Below are positions 29,046 through 40,150 of a stretch of 64,000 nucleotides of DNA, piece by piece. Numbering within the stretch: position 1 is the stretch's first letter; each line of letters starts with the position of its first letter. The notes beneath the pieces were generated by a model that did not search any database, was not told the DNA's origin, and saw only the letters and a program-made list of their open reading frames with translations. The stretch is from an uncultured Clostridia bacterium (GTDB lineage: Bacteria > Bacillota > Clostridia > Christensenellales > UBA1242). The translations under genes were made by a program, and so were the position numbers. The stretch spans positions 1 through 64,000 of the forward strand of contig CALVTR010000007.1 in assembly GCA_944362965.1 (NCBI GenBank), given 5' to 3'.

Positions 29046-29376
29046 AATTTAATTTACTATATAAGTATAATAAATTGCTGTTTAATTGTCAAGCATTTAT
29101 TCAATTTTCTTTATTTTATATTAAAAAAATTTTCTAAAATGACTAGGATGATTTTATAGATTTTAAAAATTGACAAAACAAGGCTTTTCCCATGTTTGCT
29201 ATTAAAAATAAAGCTCTCATTCTCATAATATTAAAACGCATTAAAAATATTTGAGAGCTCTTTTAAAATCTTTGCTTAAACTATGTAAAAAATAATTTAT
29301 AAACTATAAAACCAATCACTTCAAGTCTAATTTTAAAGTTTTGTTTTTAGCCTTTTATTGCATAGTGCAACAATAT
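29046..29376. other. 331-bp intergenic region with one inverted repeat
   Basis: AAGCTCTCA (about 29211-29219) and TGAGAGCT (about 29252-29260) form a long-looped hairpin; on the minus strand it is followed by TTTATTTTT and could end the ferritin-like transcript. TTGCATAGTGCAA at about 29358-29370 is a short palindrome just after that gene. Nothing else is seen. Confidence 0.45.
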
Positions 29377-29661
29377 TTAATCCTGCGTGTTTTGAAACTC
29401 TTTTAACCCTTTTTCAAACTGAGTTTTAGACTCTGGATCTAAACTAAATAGAAGTCCAAATAATTGACCAACATGCAACTTTTCTTCTTTCACAATGTCG
29501 CTTATAGTTTCCTTTACACTATCATTATTGGTTTCCATTAAATGATTTTCATATTGAATTATAGCGTCAAGCTCTCCTATGATATCTTCACGTGCATTTT
29601 GAATGGTTTTAAAGTTATTTGTCATATCATTTGTGTTATAAATATTAAATAGTCTTCTCAT
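29377..29661 (-). CDS. Short ferritin-like protein, EncFtn-like pattern
   Basis: A 94-residue all-helical protein. Glu30 (GELDAIIQYENH), Tyr37, Glu60 and His63 (KEEKLH) have the same spacing as I recall for the iron ligands and tyrosine of encapsulated ferritins (E32, Y39, E62, H65). Two helices only would form a four-helix site on dimerisation, as in that family. There is no encapsulin gene in the window and no obvious C-terminal cargo peptide. A rubrerythrin-like or COQ7-like label is the alternative. Iron binding is inferred. Confidence 0.65.
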   Translation of the reverse strand: MRRLFNIYNTNDMTNNFKTIQNAREDIIGELDAIIQYENHLMETNNDSVKETISDIVKEEKLHVGQLFGLLFSLDPESKTQFEKGLKEFQNTQD

Positions 29662-29713
29662 ACAACCCCCTATAATTTATGTATGACAAGATTTCTAATT
29701 TTGACAATAAAAA

Positions 29714-29735
29714 AGCAACTACTCTAGTAGTTGCT
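29714..29735 (-). terminator. Intrinsic terminator of tig-clpP-clpX
   Basis: AGCAACTAC (29714-29722) and GTAGTTGCT (29727-29735) form a perfect 9-bp stem with a TCTA loop; the minus-strand transcript then has a U run. Confidence 0.93.
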
Positions 29736-29740
29736 TAATT

Positions 29741-30997
29741 TTAACAAACTTCTTTGTTATCAACTGGTTTTCTAATAAATTCAGGCTGGCCATTCTCGAA
29801 CTCTATAAATTTATCAGTAACAATTATCTTTTCAACATCTTTATAGCTTGGCGCATCATACATAAGTTTATTCATTTTGCCTTCAATGATAGTGCGAAGC
29901 CCTCTAGCGCCAGTTTTAAGCTCCATTGCCTTTTTAGCTATGGCGCTAATTGATTCCTTAGAGAACTCTATATCTATGCCATCAATCTTAAACATAAGTT
30001 TATATTGTTTTATAATAGAATTCTTAGGCTCTTGCAATATTTTTACTAAAGCTTCTTCGTTAAGCTCGTCGAGCCCAACTACTACAGGAAGTCTACCAAT
30101 AAACTCAGGTATAAGTCCAAATTTTATTAGATCGTTAGGCTGTATATCTTTGATATAATTTCTCTTATCCTTATCTTCTTGAGATTGAATAAGAGCATTA
30201 AAGCCAAGTGTTGTGTCATTTTCACGTGCTTCAATAATCTTATCAAGCCCAACAAACGCCCCGCCACAGATAAATAAAATGTTCGTGGTGTCTATTTGTA
30301 TCATTTCTTGATGTGGATGTTTTCTTCCGCCTTGTGGTGGCACAGATGCAACTGTGCTTTCTAGTATCTTAAGAAGTGCTTGTTGAACACCTTCGCCAGC
30401 AACGTCACGTGTGATTGAAACATTTTGCGTTTTTCTTGCAATCTTATCAATTTCATCAATGTAGATAATGCCACGCTGTGCCTTTTCAATATCATAATCA
30501 GCATTTTGTATAAGCTTAAGTAGTATATTTTCTACATCATCGCCCACGTACCCCGCTTCTGTCAAAGTTGTTGCGTCAGCTGAAGCAAATGGCACTTTTA
30601 AAATCTTTGCGAGAGTCTTTGCAAGAAGAGTTTTCCCAGATCCTGTAGGTCCAATCATAAGAATATTGCTCTTCTCAAGTTCAACATCCCCATCATCTTC
30701 AGACTTAGTGAGATTATAGTTTAGTCTCTTATAATGATTATAAACAGCTACTGCAAGAACTTTTTTGACTTCATCTTGCCCTACTATATATTCATCAAGT
30801 TTTTCCTTTATTTCACTAGGTGTTGGCAATTCAATTTTTTCAAAAGTGGACTTCTTTGTGACGTCAGTTATTATGTCCTTGCATACTTCTATGCATTCAT
30901 CACAAATGAAAGCATCGCCGTTAGGACTTGCTACCAATTTTTTAACATCTCTTTGGCTTTTTCCACAAAAACTGCATTTACAATCTAATTCTGACAT
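29741..30997 (-). CDS. clpX: ATP-dependent Clp protease ATP-binding subunit ClpX
   Basis: AAA+ unfoldase that feeds ClpP. The 418 residues have the N-terminal zinc-binding domain (CSFCGKSQ ... CDEC, residues 7-35), Walker A (GPTGSGKT), Walker B (IIYIDEIDK), the pore loop (AGYVGDD) and the IGF-type ClpP-docking region ([12 protein letters not shown] is the nearby RPV-like segment). It overlaps the clpP stop by one base and is the last gene before a strong terminator. Confidence 0.97.
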   Translation of the reverse strand: MSELDCKCSFCGKSQRDVKKLVASPNGDAFICDECIEVCKDIITDVTKKSTFEKIELPTPSEIKEKLDEYIVGQDEVKKVLAVAVYNHYKRLNYNLTKSEDDGDVELEKSNILMIGPTGSGKTLLAKTLAKILKVPFASADATTLTEAGYVGDDVENILLKLIQNADYDIEKAQRGIIYIDEIDKIARKTQNVSITRDVAGEGVQQALLKILESTVASVPPQGGRKHPHQEMIQIDTTNILFICGGAFVGLDKIIEARENDTTLGFNALIQSQEDKDKRNYIKDIQPNDLIKFGLIPEFIGRLPVVVGLDELNEEALVKILQEPKNSIIKQYKLMFKIDGIDIEFSKESISAIAKKAMELKTGARGLRTIIEGKMNKLMYDAPSYKDVEKIIVTDKFIEFENGQPEFIRKPVDNKEVC

Positions 30998-31596
30998 TAA
31001 GCCTCCTTATTTAGTTTTTTACGTGAAACGAAAATCTCGTCAATTATACCGTAATCTTTTGCCTCCTGTGCTGTCATATAGTTATCTCTATCTGTATCTT
31101 TTTCAACTATTTCAATAGGTTTACCTGTGTTTTCGCTAAGCATAGTGTTCATTCTTTCTTTGATGTATTGAATATGGTTTGCTTGAATTTGAATATCACT
31201 TACTTGCCCTTGAGCTCCACCAAGTGGTTGGTGAATCATAATTTCGCTATTAGGCAATGCAAATCTCTTTCCTTTTGTTCCGCCAGCAAGCAAGAATGCC
31301 CCCATTGACGCAGCTCTACCAACACAAATAGTAGAAACATCACACTTGATATATTTCATTGTATCATATATTGCTAGACCTGCAGAAACGCTTCCGCCAG
31401 GGCTGTTAATATATATGAATATATCTTTATTTGGGTTTTTACCTTCTAAGTAAATAAGTTGAGCTACAACGATATTTGCAACATTGTCGTCTATCTCTCC
31501 GTTTAAGAATATGATTCTATCCTCAAGCAAACGAGAATAGATATCATACGACCTTTCACCATTCCCTGTTTGGTCAACAACCATAGGTATCAACAT
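30997..31596 (-). CDS. clpP: ATP-dependent Clp protease proteolytic subunit ClpP
   Basis: Barrel-shaped serine protease. The 199 residues show the catalytic Ser in [11 protein letters not shown] (about residue 101), His in MIHQPLGG (about 126) and a downstream Asp (KDTDRD region). There is a short propeptide-like start. It lies 107 nt after tig and is coupled to clpX, the standard tig-clpP-clpX order. Confidence 0.97.
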   Translation of the reverse strand: MLIPMVVDQTGNGERSYDIYSRLLEDRIIFLNGEIDDNVANIVVAQLIYLEGKNPNKDIFIYINSPGGSVSAGLAIYDTMKYIKCDVSTICVGRAASMGAFLLAGGTKGKRFALPNSEIMIHQPLGGAQGQVSDIQIQANHIQYIKERMNTMLSENTGKPIEIVEKDTDRDNYMTAQEAKDYGIIDEIFVSRKKLNKEA

Positions 31597-31702
31597 AATT
31601 AGCCTCCCTAAAATTTTATAATTTATTCATTAGATGCTTAACTTAATTCTTTTTTAAGCAAAAGTAAGCATTAATAATAGCATTAAAATAATTTTACACA
31701 AA

Positions 31703-32977
31703 TTATTTATTTTTAGACTTGATAAAATCTAAAACTTTTGTCATAATTGCGTTATTTTCAAAGTATGCATAGTCATCCGGAGACATAGCTTTCTTAAAAT
31801 CTTCTGCTGTCATTTGATATCTTTCAGCATATTCTCCAATGGTCTTATCAAGCTCTTCACTTGTTACAGTCATGTTGTTCTCTGATATAAGCTTTTGAAG
31901 CACTAGGCGAGTTTTAATATTCTTCTCAGCATCATCTTCTCTTTCTTTCTTGAATGTATCTAAATCTTTACCAACATATTCAAGGTAAGCATTCAAATTC
32001 ATTCCTTGATGAGATAGTCTATGTTCAAAGTCTTCAATCATGTGATGAACTTCATGCTCTATCATAGATTTTGGAACTTCGATATTGCTCTTTTCTGCAA
32101 TTTCGTCAAGTAAAGCAACTTCATAATCTCGCTCAGCTCGTTCATCAGCCATTTTCTCTAAGTTTTCTTTAATTGACTTTTTGTATTCTTCTAAAGTTTC
32201 AAATTCAGTTGTATCTGACACGAACTTATCATCAATCTCAGGCAATTCCTTCTTTTCAACCTTTTTGAGTGTTACTTTGAATACAGCTGGTTTACCTTTC
32301 AAGTTTTCAGCATGATAGTTTTCAGGGAAAGTTACCTTAATATCTCTTTCTTCGCCTTTCTTCATTCCTATAATTTGGTCTTCAAAGCCTTCAATGAAAG
32401 TATGAGAACCAAGCTCTATTCTATAATCTTTAGCTTCTCCGCCGTCAAATTTGACGTCATCTACATAACCTGTGAAATCAATAGTTGCATAATCTCCATT
32501 TTCAGCTGCTTTGTCTTCTTCAACAAATCTTGCATGAGCTTGTCTTTCACTTTCAAGTTCAGTTTCTACTTGCTGGTCAGAAACTTTAACCTTTTGTTTC
32601 TTTGCTTTAAGACCACTTAGCTCTGGCAGTTTAAATTCTGGCATTAAATCGAACTTTAAAACCACTTCAAGCCCTTTATCAGCTGTAAATGTATTTTCTT
32701 CAACACTTGGTTGAGAAACTGGTATTACATTTGTGTTTTCGCTTAAGAACTTTGAGTATTCATCTGACACTGCATGGTCAAAAGCATCATCGAAGAATAT
32801 AGTGTCTCCATAGTTTTGTTCAATTACCTTTCTAGGAGCTTTACCTTTTCTAAATCCTTGAATATTGAACTTACCTTTATTTTCTTCGTAAGCTTGTTCA
32901 ACTGCTTTTTCCCAGTCTTCTTTTGAAATGTTAATCTTTAAAATTCCTTGTTTATCTTTCTTTTCAAATTTATACAT
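31703..32977 (-). CDS. tig: Trigger factor
   Basis: Ribosome-associated chaperone and prolyl isomerase. The 424 residues have the N-terminal ribosome-binding domain with the signature FRKGKAPRKVIEQ (about 42-54), an FKBP-like PPIase domain (about 150-245, GDYATIDFTGYVD and IGMKKGEERDI) and the long helical C-terminal chaperone domain. Length is normal. It heads the clpP-clpX cluster, linking nascent chain folding with degradation. Confidence 0.97.
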   Translation of the reverse strand: MYKFEKKDKQGILKINISKEDWEKAVEQAYEENKGKFNIQGFRKGKAPRKVIEQNYGDTIFFDDAFDHAVSDEYSKFLSENTNVIPVSQPSVEENTFTADKGLEVVLKFDLMPEFKLPELSGLKAKKQKVKVSDQQVETELESERQAHARFVEEDKAAENGDYATIDFTGYVDDVKFDGGEAKDYRIELGSHTFIEGFEDQIIGMKKGEERDIKVTFPENYHAENLKGKPAVFKVTLKKVEKKELPEIDDKFVSDTTEFETLEEYKKSIKENLEKMADERAERDYEVALLDEIAEKSNIEVPKSMIEHEVHHMIEDFEHRLSHQGMNLNAYLEYVGKDLDTFKKEREDDAEKNIKTRLVLQKLISENNMTVTSEELDKTIGEYAERYQMTAEDFKKAMSPDDYAYFENNAIMTKVLDFIKSKNK

Positions 32978-33100
32978 AATTACTCCTTTGTTTATAAATA
33001 AATTTTTATCTATGCGTTTTTAATAATAACACATTAAATAAATTTTAGCAAATAAAAATAAGTTTTTGCAAAAATAAAAGCTGAGAATAATAGCGAATTG

Positions 33101-33472
33101 CTATAAAGCTATCATTCCAGCAATACATGCAGCTATAACTGATACTGCCACCAATATTTTTGCTATATCAATTATTTTATCTCTTATAAGAGATTTTTTA
33201 TAATCCTTTTTGAGCTCTTCAATATTTTCATTGACTTCACTTGTCGTCATATTTGTTGAATTGATAAGGTCTATACAATAGAATTTGAAATCTTCGTCAA
33301 AGGATTTATAGTAATCGTTTATATATTGAAGAATGAAAATAACAATCCAATAGATACATAAAACTATAAGAAAACTTAGTGCAAAATAAACTAAGCCACC
33401 CCACAATGATTGCAGTGACACAAACAAAATTATAAGCACAAGTAATATCAAGGTTACTAAAAAATTTCTCAT
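33101..33472 (-). CDS. Small membrane protein, unknown function
   Basis: I do not recognise this 123-residue protein. It has two N-terminal membrane segments (about 4-20 and 24-50), a charged cytoplasmic-looking middle with a likely coiled coil (EVNENIEELKKDYKKS) and a C-terminal membrane segment (about 103-121). It starts 9 nt after the 116-residue membrane protein and both follow gapA, so the three may be cotranscribed. Confidence 0.6.
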   Translation of the reverse strand: MRNFLVTLILLVLIILFVSLQSLWGGLVYFALSFLIVLCIYWIVIFILQYINDYYKSFDEDFKFYCIDLINSTNMTTSEVNENIEELKKDYKKSLIRDKIIDIAKILVAVSVIAACIAGMIAL

Positions 33473-33481
33473 AGTTTTTTT

Positions 33482-33832
33482 CTAAATAGTAAGAATAAAT
33501 AACACGACAATGGTGACAACAAACACTACATAACAAACAATCCAAGCAATCTTCTTGTGGTTTTTAACCCAAGAAAAAGCTAAAATTATACATATAAGGT
33601 AAGCTATAACTTCACCGACAGACCTAAAAGCCGACGACAATGTTACGTCACGCTCTAAAATCAATGTTAAAAGCAGTGAAATAGCAATACAACCTATTCC
33701 TATATAGGCAACAAAAGATAAAACGCTATTAAAATTAAAGTTTACTTTCTTCTTATCTTTTTTTGTTTTCTTATTGTTTTCTTTTATAGCAGGCTCTTCA
33801 GCTTTCTGCACCTGCAACTCTTTCTCGTCCAT
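33482..33832 (-). CDS. Small membrane protein with a charged N-terminus, unknown function
   Basis: A 116-residue protein I do not recognise. Residues 1-30 are highly charged and lysine-rich; three membrane segments follow (about 35-58, 70-88, 94-115). It starts 12 nt after gapA on the same strand and is followed by another small membrane protein. The arrangement suggests a two-protein membrane unit tied to the gapA transcript, without indicating a function. Confidence 0.6.
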   Translation of the reverse strand: MDEKELQVQKAEEPAIKENNKKTKKDKKKVNFNFNSVLSFVAYIGIGCIAISLLLTLILERDVTLSSAFRSVGEVIAYLICIILAFSWVKNHKKIAWIVCYVVFVVTIVVLFILTI

Positions 33833-33844
33833 AACAACTTCGCC

Positions 33845-35759
<1,915 letters not shown>

Positions 35760-35760
35760 C

Positions 35761-36183
35761 TCAATATTTCTTTATTCTTCTTGCGTGTCTTCCACCTTCA
35801 AAGTCTGTTGTTAAAAACACCTTAACCATTTTAATAGCCTTTTTGGGCGAAGTGTATCTGCCAGAAAGACATAGCACATTGGCATCATTATGTCTTCTTG
35901 CAAGAGAAGCAAAAGTTTCATTCATACATAATGCTGCTCGAATTTTAGGATTTCTATTGGCAACAATACTCATTCCAATACCCGTGCCACAAATATATAT
36001 TCCCACATTTTTCGGATCTTCTGCCACTTTAGCGTTAGCTGCCTTTGCAAAATCTGGATAGTCATCTGGCTGCTCTCTTGAATAACACCCAACATCAATA
36101 ACAATAATATTTTCTCTGTTAAAAAATTTCTTTATCTCTTCCTTAAGTAAAAAACCTGCATGGTCACTTGCTAATATTATCAT
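35761..36183 (-). CDS. rpiB: Ribose-5-phosphate isomerase B
   Basis: Interconverts ribose 5-phosphate and ribulose 5-phosphate. The 140 residues contain the phosphate-binding start (IILASDHAGFLLKEEI), the catalytic Cys in ICGTGIGMSI (about 66-75) and the NDANVLCLSGR segment. Length is typical. It lies 4 nt after the low-molecular-weight phosphatase gene, the same pairing as ywlE-ywlF in B. subtilis. Confidence 0.95.
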   Translation of the reverse strand: MIILASDHAGFLLKEEIKKFFNRENIIVIDVGCYSREQPDDYPDFAKAANAKVAEDPKNVGIYICGTGIGMSIVANRNPKIRAALCMNETFASLARRHNDANVLCLSGRYTSPKKAIKMVKVFLTTDFEGGRHARRIKKY

Positions 36184-36187
36184 TTTA

Positions 36188-36610
36188 TCATCTCCACATT
36201 TTTAATTTTTCAATCAATTTGTTAACGCCATTCAAAATATCTTTTGCAGTATCAAAATACACACTTTCATCTTGCCCATAAGGGTCCTCTATATCTTTTC
36301 CAATCAAAGATTTAAAGGAAATAACTTTGTCAGAATTTATGAGCTGTTTTTGCTGCTCAGTCATAGTGATATACAATGTATTTTTATCAATTTTCCCAAG
36401 TTTAACAGATTTTTTATTTGCACTTGATGCATGGAGTTTTTTTAATGCAATTTTAGCATTAGGATTTATATTTTCACCTGTCGCATATACTCCGCGAGAA
36501 CTGATTTTCAGCTCTGGAATATTATCCTCTTTAGCCACTTTTTTCATAAGTCTTTCCGCCATAATTGAGCGACAAGTATTCCCTGTGCAAACAAAGCAAA
36601 TTTTTATCAT
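36188..36610 (-). CDS. Low-molecular-weight protein-tyrosine/arginine phosphatase
   Basis: A 140-residue phosphatase. The P-loop C-x5-R-S is at residues 8-15 (CTGNTCRS), with the general acid Asp in DPYGQD near residue 113. Thr at the P-loop position TGNT resembles YwlE-type protein-arginine phosphatases rather than tyrosine-specific enzymes, and the adjacency to rpiB supports a YwlE ortholog. The target, phospho-arginine or phospho-tyrosine, is inferred. Confidence 0.88.
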   Translation of the reverse strand: MIKICFVCTGNTCRSIMAERLMKKVAKEDNIPELKISSRGVYATGENINPNAKIALKKLHASSANKKSVKLGKIDKNTLYITMTEQQKQLINSDKVISFKSLIGKDIEDPYGQDESVYFDTAKDILNGVNKLIEKLKMWR

Positions 36611-36669
36611 AAAACTCCTAACATTTTAATTTTATCATAATAAATAAAAAAAACAAAACAAAATTTGTT

Positions 36670-37011
36670 CTATTTTTTGTTTTGTTTTGTTAAATTTAGT
36701 CTTTTATTATGATACATTTTGTCCAAACTATATTTTTCACGCATGGATGGAATAAAACAATGCAAAGCTATATCATCAAAATCAAACACAATCCACTCAC
36801 CCTTGCTAAAGCCTTCAGGATACTCTTCCATTTCCATATCTTCCATTAAAGACAAAGCAAACTTTTTATTTGCTTGTTGATTTATATTTGAAACGATTAA
36901 AACATAATGGAAATCTTGAGAATTTTCTTGAATATTATAAACAGCAATGTCCTTACATTTTTTCTCTGATAAGTAATCATATATTTGCCTTATTCTTTCA
37001 TCAATTTCCAT
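36670..37011 (-). CDS. rsfS: Ribosomal silencing factor RsfS
   Basis: Binds uL14 on the large subunit and prevents subunit joining in poor conditions. I choose the ATG at 37011 (113 residues), preceded by GAGGTG; an upstream TTG in frame overlaps the SD. The domain shows the family pattern KKCKDIAVYNI ... FHYVLIVS, GEWIVFDFDDIALHCF and YSLDKMY (residues about 15-105). Usually nadD and a YqeK-type HD protein precede it, but those are not here. Confidence 0.93.
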   Translation of the reverse strand: MEIDERIRQIYDYLSEKKCKDIAVYNIQENSQDFHYVLIVSNINQQANKKFALSLMEDMEMEEYPEGFSKGEWIVFDFDDIALHCFIPSMREKYSLDKMYHNKRLNLTKQNKK

Positions 37012-37094
37012 ATTCACCTCATACAAATTTTTATAATTATAATAGAAAAAAATTAATATGTCAAATCAAAATTGGTTTATAATAAAAAAGCATC

Positions 37095-37123
37095 GTTTAG
37101 AATTATAAATCAAGGTCTATAAT
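37095..37123 (+). promoter_or_regulatory. SigA-type promoter, leaderless, of the 266-aa membrane protein
   Basis: The -10 box TATAAT (37118-37123) ends exactly 7 nt before the ATG at 37130. A weak -35 (TTTAGA at 37096-37101) lies 16 nt upstream. No SD precedes the ATG. Confidence 0.55.
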
Positions 37124-37129
37124 TAAATT

Positions 37130-37930
37130 ATGAAGAGATTTTTATTTATAATACAAACTTTCATCAAATGTGCCTTAATCTTTTTAATTGCTTTTATATG
37201 GCTTAGATTTATTTTTGACGCGTTTTGGCTATCGCTTATAATTTCTTTTGTTATAACGCTTGTAATAGAGCTATTATCAGTTTTTTTAACACGCAAAAAA
37301 GGAGCAAAAAACAATCTTAAAATAAAAGAAAAAGAAGACGCTGAAAATATGTTCTTTTCCTTAGCTCAAGACAAAAATAGACTAGATTTTTTTTATAACC
37401 TTGCAAAATCAAGACATTCAAATGTTCTAAAACTCAAAAACTATATAGAAATATCTCACAATGATTCTGCTAAGGTTATATTATATCCATTTATGAAGTT
37501 TCAAAAACTTACTCAAGATGATATAATAGAGATAACAAACGGATTAAAGACATTCCCTGATAAGCTTGTTATCACATGTAATGAATATGACAAAAGTATA
37601 TTAAATTTTGTGAAAAGCTTTTCTTTCGAAATTGTCGTTGTTGACAAATATGAAACTTATTTTGCACTATATAAGGAGTATGATTTTTACCCTGAAGTTA
37701 CAGTGTTTCAGAAACAAACAAAATATAGTTTTAAAGATTTTCTTTCATACTCATTTAATCGCTCAAAAACAAAAGGCTATTTACTTTCAGCACTTGCTCT
37801 TTTTGTGATAAGCTTTTTTGTTCAGATGTCTGTATATTACTGCATAACAGCAACCCTTTTATTGTTCTTTGCCCTACTCTCCTTCACAAATAAAACGTAT
37901 AACAAAAAAATAGAGAAAGAGCTTCTCTAA
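37130..37930 (+). CDS. Membrane protein of unknown function
   Basis: I do not recognise this 266-residue protein. Two N-terminal membrane segments (about 5-25 and 29-52) and two C-terminal ones (about 216-234 and 236-252) flank a ~160-residue soluble domain. In that domain KLVITCNEYDKSILNFV and FEIVVVDKYETYFALY look like alternating strands and helices. It stands alone on the plus strand between rsfS and yhbY. The -10 box is 7 nt before the ATG, so it is probably leaderless. Confidence 0.65.
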   Translation: MKRFLFIIQTFIKCALIFLIAFIWLRFIFDAFWLSLIISFVITLVIELLSVFLTRKKGAKNNLKIKEKEDAENMFFSLAQDKNRLDFFYNLAKSRHSNVLKLKNYIEISHNDSAKVILYPFMKFQKLTQDDIIEITNGLKTFPDKLVITCNEYDKSILNFVKSFSFEIVVVDKYETYFALYKEYDFYPEVTVFQKQTKYSFKDFLSYSFNRSKTKGYLLSALALFVISFFVQMSVYYCITATLLLFFALLSFTNKTYNKKIEKELL

Positions 37931-38011
37931 TTCTTTATTATCTTATGAAACAGACAAATTTTATGCATTCATTTTTGTATTTATTTAGTTATCTTTTAAT
38001 AATATTATGGT

Positions 38012-38308
38012 TTATATAAGTTCTATATGCTTAAAATCTTTCTTTGAAGATTTCTTATAAATAACAATAATGCCGCCTATAACTTGAACAGGCTCTGCAC
38101 CAAGTTTGTCACAGATATCATGCATAGTTTCTTTTGGAGTTTTTTCGCAATTTTTCAGCACTCTTATTTTTACAAGTTCACGTGCTTCTAAAAGTCCATT
38201 TATAGCCTCATAAGAATTATCACTTAAACCTTCCTTCCCAATTTGCATAACCGGTTCAAGTGCGTTGCCAAGCCCCCTTAAAAATGCTCTTTGTTTTGTT
38301 GTTATCAT
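38012..38308 (-). CDS. yhbY: YhbY-family RNA-binding (CRM domain) protein
   Basis: A 98-residue CRM-domain protein that associates with pre-50S ribosomes in E. coli. It starts with [20 protein letters not shown] and has the family motif GKEGLSD (about 22-28) and [11 protein letters not shown]; the GxxG-type loop is GGIIV-adjacent near the C-terminus. It is cotranscribed with the genes after obg. An AAAGGAG site precedes the ATG. Confidence 0.93.
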   Translation of the reverse strand: MITTKQRAFLRGLGNALEPVMQIGKEGLSDNSYEAINGLLEARELVKIRVLKNCEKTPKETMHDICDKLGAEPVQVIGGIIVIYKKSSKKDFKHIELI

Positions 38309-38321
38309 ATATTCTCCTTTA

Positions 38322-38726
38322 TTATTTTATAAGTTTTAAATCACCATTTATTACGATTGGATTAAATGCAATAAGTTCATCTTTCAACATTCCTTCTGGC
38401 AGGTCATTTATAAAGAATATCTTTTTGCCTAATCTAAAAGTATCATAAATTTCTAGGAAAGTTGCCCCACCAATATAATTCTTTTGCCCATTTTTATCAT
38501 AATTTAAAACTAAAACTGCATCCATATTTTTTATAACTTCTTCGCTATGTTTTATCATACCAGCCTTCCATGTTGCATGAGCACTTGTGCCACGATACTT
38601 AGCTTCGGTTTCTGGAGCATCATGACAATTTGGCATAAATACTTCATGCCCCAGTTTTTCTAGTTCCTTTTTAAAGTAATTTAGTTTATCATAAAATGCT
38701 TTACTGCAGACTAATAATATTTTCAT
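38322..38726 (-). CDS. Nucleoside 2-deoxyribosyltransferase-like protein
   Basis: A 134-residue Rossmann-like protein. The start [14 protein letters not shown] and the later block [41 protein letters not shown] match the NDT/DUF4406 superfamily, in which the Glu in the second block (here FLEIYD) is the nucleophile. It is shorter than most true NDTs, so it may be a non-classical member. It sits between obg and yhbY in the same orientation. Confidence 0.75.
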   Translation of the reverse strand: MKILLVCSKAFYDKLNYFKKELEKLGHEVFMPNCHDAPETEAKYRGTSAHATWKAGMIKHSEEVIKNMDAVLVLNYDKNGQKNYIGGATFLEIYDTFRLGKKIFFINDLPEGMLKDELIAFNPIVINGDLKLIK

Positions 38727-38762
38727 TATTTCCCCTTTATTTAATTATTTTAAATAACTTAA

Positions 38763-40031
38763 CTACTCACTATACTCAAAAGCGATGTCCTTTATTTTTA
38801 CTGTATCACCATTCTTTAAACCCTTCGCCTTAAGCATATCAATTATTCCCATTTCTAGTAGTCTATTTTGAAAATAAGCAAACGACCTTGTATCTGAAAG
38901 CACGACTCCCCGAACAAAATTATCAATTTTGCCACCACTTACAACAAAAGCTCCTTCGTCATCACGGGTTATTGTAAGTGAATCATAATCTCTCTTGTCA
39001 AAGTTAATTTCTTCAACCTGTAAAGGCGGTTTTTTAGGAATTTTGCTAAGCTTTTCTAGAGTCAATAACTTAAGCTTATCTATACCTTGATATGTTGCAC
39101 TTGAGATTAAAATATAATCTTTATTATACTTCTTTGTGAAACTATTTAACCTTTCATTTAAAGTATTTTCATCAACTAAATCCGCTTTCGTGAAAACAAT
39201 TACTTGCTCTGTCTGAGCAAGGTCTTCGCTATATTTTTTAAGCTCATTATTTATTATTTCATAATCATCTAAAAAGTTTCTTCCTTCACTTTGTGATATA
39301 TCAACTAAATGCAGTATCAGTCTTACCCTTTCAACATGTTTCAGAAAATAATGTCCGAGCCCCTGCCCTTCACTTGCCCCCTCTATAAGTCCTGGAATAT
39401 CAGCAACAACAAAGGTTTGACCTTTTACTTCACAAACACCTAAATTAGGATACAAAGTAGTGAAAGGGTAATTTGCTATTTTAGGATTTGCATTTGAAAT
39501 ACAAGAAAGAAGAGTTGACTTACCAGCATTTGGAAAACCGACTAAACCAACATCTGCTATAGTTTTAAGCTCTAAGATAACTTCTCTAGCTTTCGTTACT
39601 TCCCCAGTCTGAGAATAATGTGGTGCCTGCTTTATAGAAGACTTATAATATGCATTACCATGACCGCCCTTGCCACCTTTAAGTGCAATATACTCCATAT
39701 TATCTTCATATAAATCAGCTATAATCTTATTAGTCTCGGCATCTATAATCACAGTGCCACAAGGGACTTTGATAACAACATCTTTACCATTTGCACCTGA
39801 CTGTAGCTTTTTCGCCCCATTTTCACCATCGCCTGCAACGAACTTTTTATGAAACCTAAAATCATATAAAGTATTTAAGTTTTGCGTAGATTGAAATATT
39901 ATACTTCCGCCGTTTCCGCCTTCACCACCATCAGGACCGCCTTTAGCAGTCATTGCGTTACGCAAAAAAGAGGTAGAACCATTTCCACCATTTCCAGCTT
40001 TTATAGTTATTTTAACACGGTCTAAAAACAC
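38763..40031 (-). CDS. obg: GTPase Obg (CgtA)
   Basis: Essential GTPase in 50S assembly and stress control. The 422 residues show the glycine-rich Obg fold (about 1-158), the G domain with G1 (GFPNAGKST), switch II (VADIPGLIEGAS), TKAD and SSAT, and the C-terminal OCT domain (about 345-422). All three parts are present. It is followed by the NDT-like gene and yhbY. In many Firmicutes rpsU/rplU/rpmA lie upstream of obg; here nth does. Confidence 0.97.
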   Translation of the reverse strand: MFLDRVKITIKAGNGGNGSTSFLRNAMTAKGGPDGGEGGNGGSIIFQSTQNLNTLYDFRFHKKFVAGDGENGAKKLQSGANGKDVVIKVPCGTVIIDAETNKIIADLYEDNMEYIALKGGKGGHGNAYYKSSIKQAPHYSQTGEVTKAREVILELKTIADVGLVGFPNAGKSTLLSCISNANPKIANYPFTTLYPNLGVCEVKGQTFVVADIPGLIEGASEGQGLGHYFLKHVERVRLILHLVDISQSEGRNFLDDYEIINNELKKYSEDLAQTEQVIVFTKADLVDENTLNERLNSFTKKYNKDYILISSATYQGIDKLKLLTLEKLSKIPKKPPLQVEEINFDKRDYDSLTITRDDEGAFVVSGGKIDNFVRGVVLSDTRSFAYFQNRLLEMGIIDMLKAKGLKNGDTVKIKDIAFEYSE

Positions 40032-40087
40032 CTTTCCACCTCTTTAAATAAATATTTTTAATAGCGACAATCTAAACCATATATTTA

Positions 40088-40150
40088 GTATTATGTCTAG
40101 CATAATACACTGTATATTTTGTATTATTGACTATTATGCATTGCATAATA
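40088..40150 (-). repeat. Dispersed palindromic element, copy at the nth 3' end
   Basis: On the minus strand the 19-bp palindrome (40132-40150, identical to 4099-4117) comes first and forms the last codons of nth. After a 23-nt spacer comes GTATTATG/CATAATAC around TCTAG (40088-40108). It is the same two-palindrome layout as 58802-58855. Confidence 0.75.
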
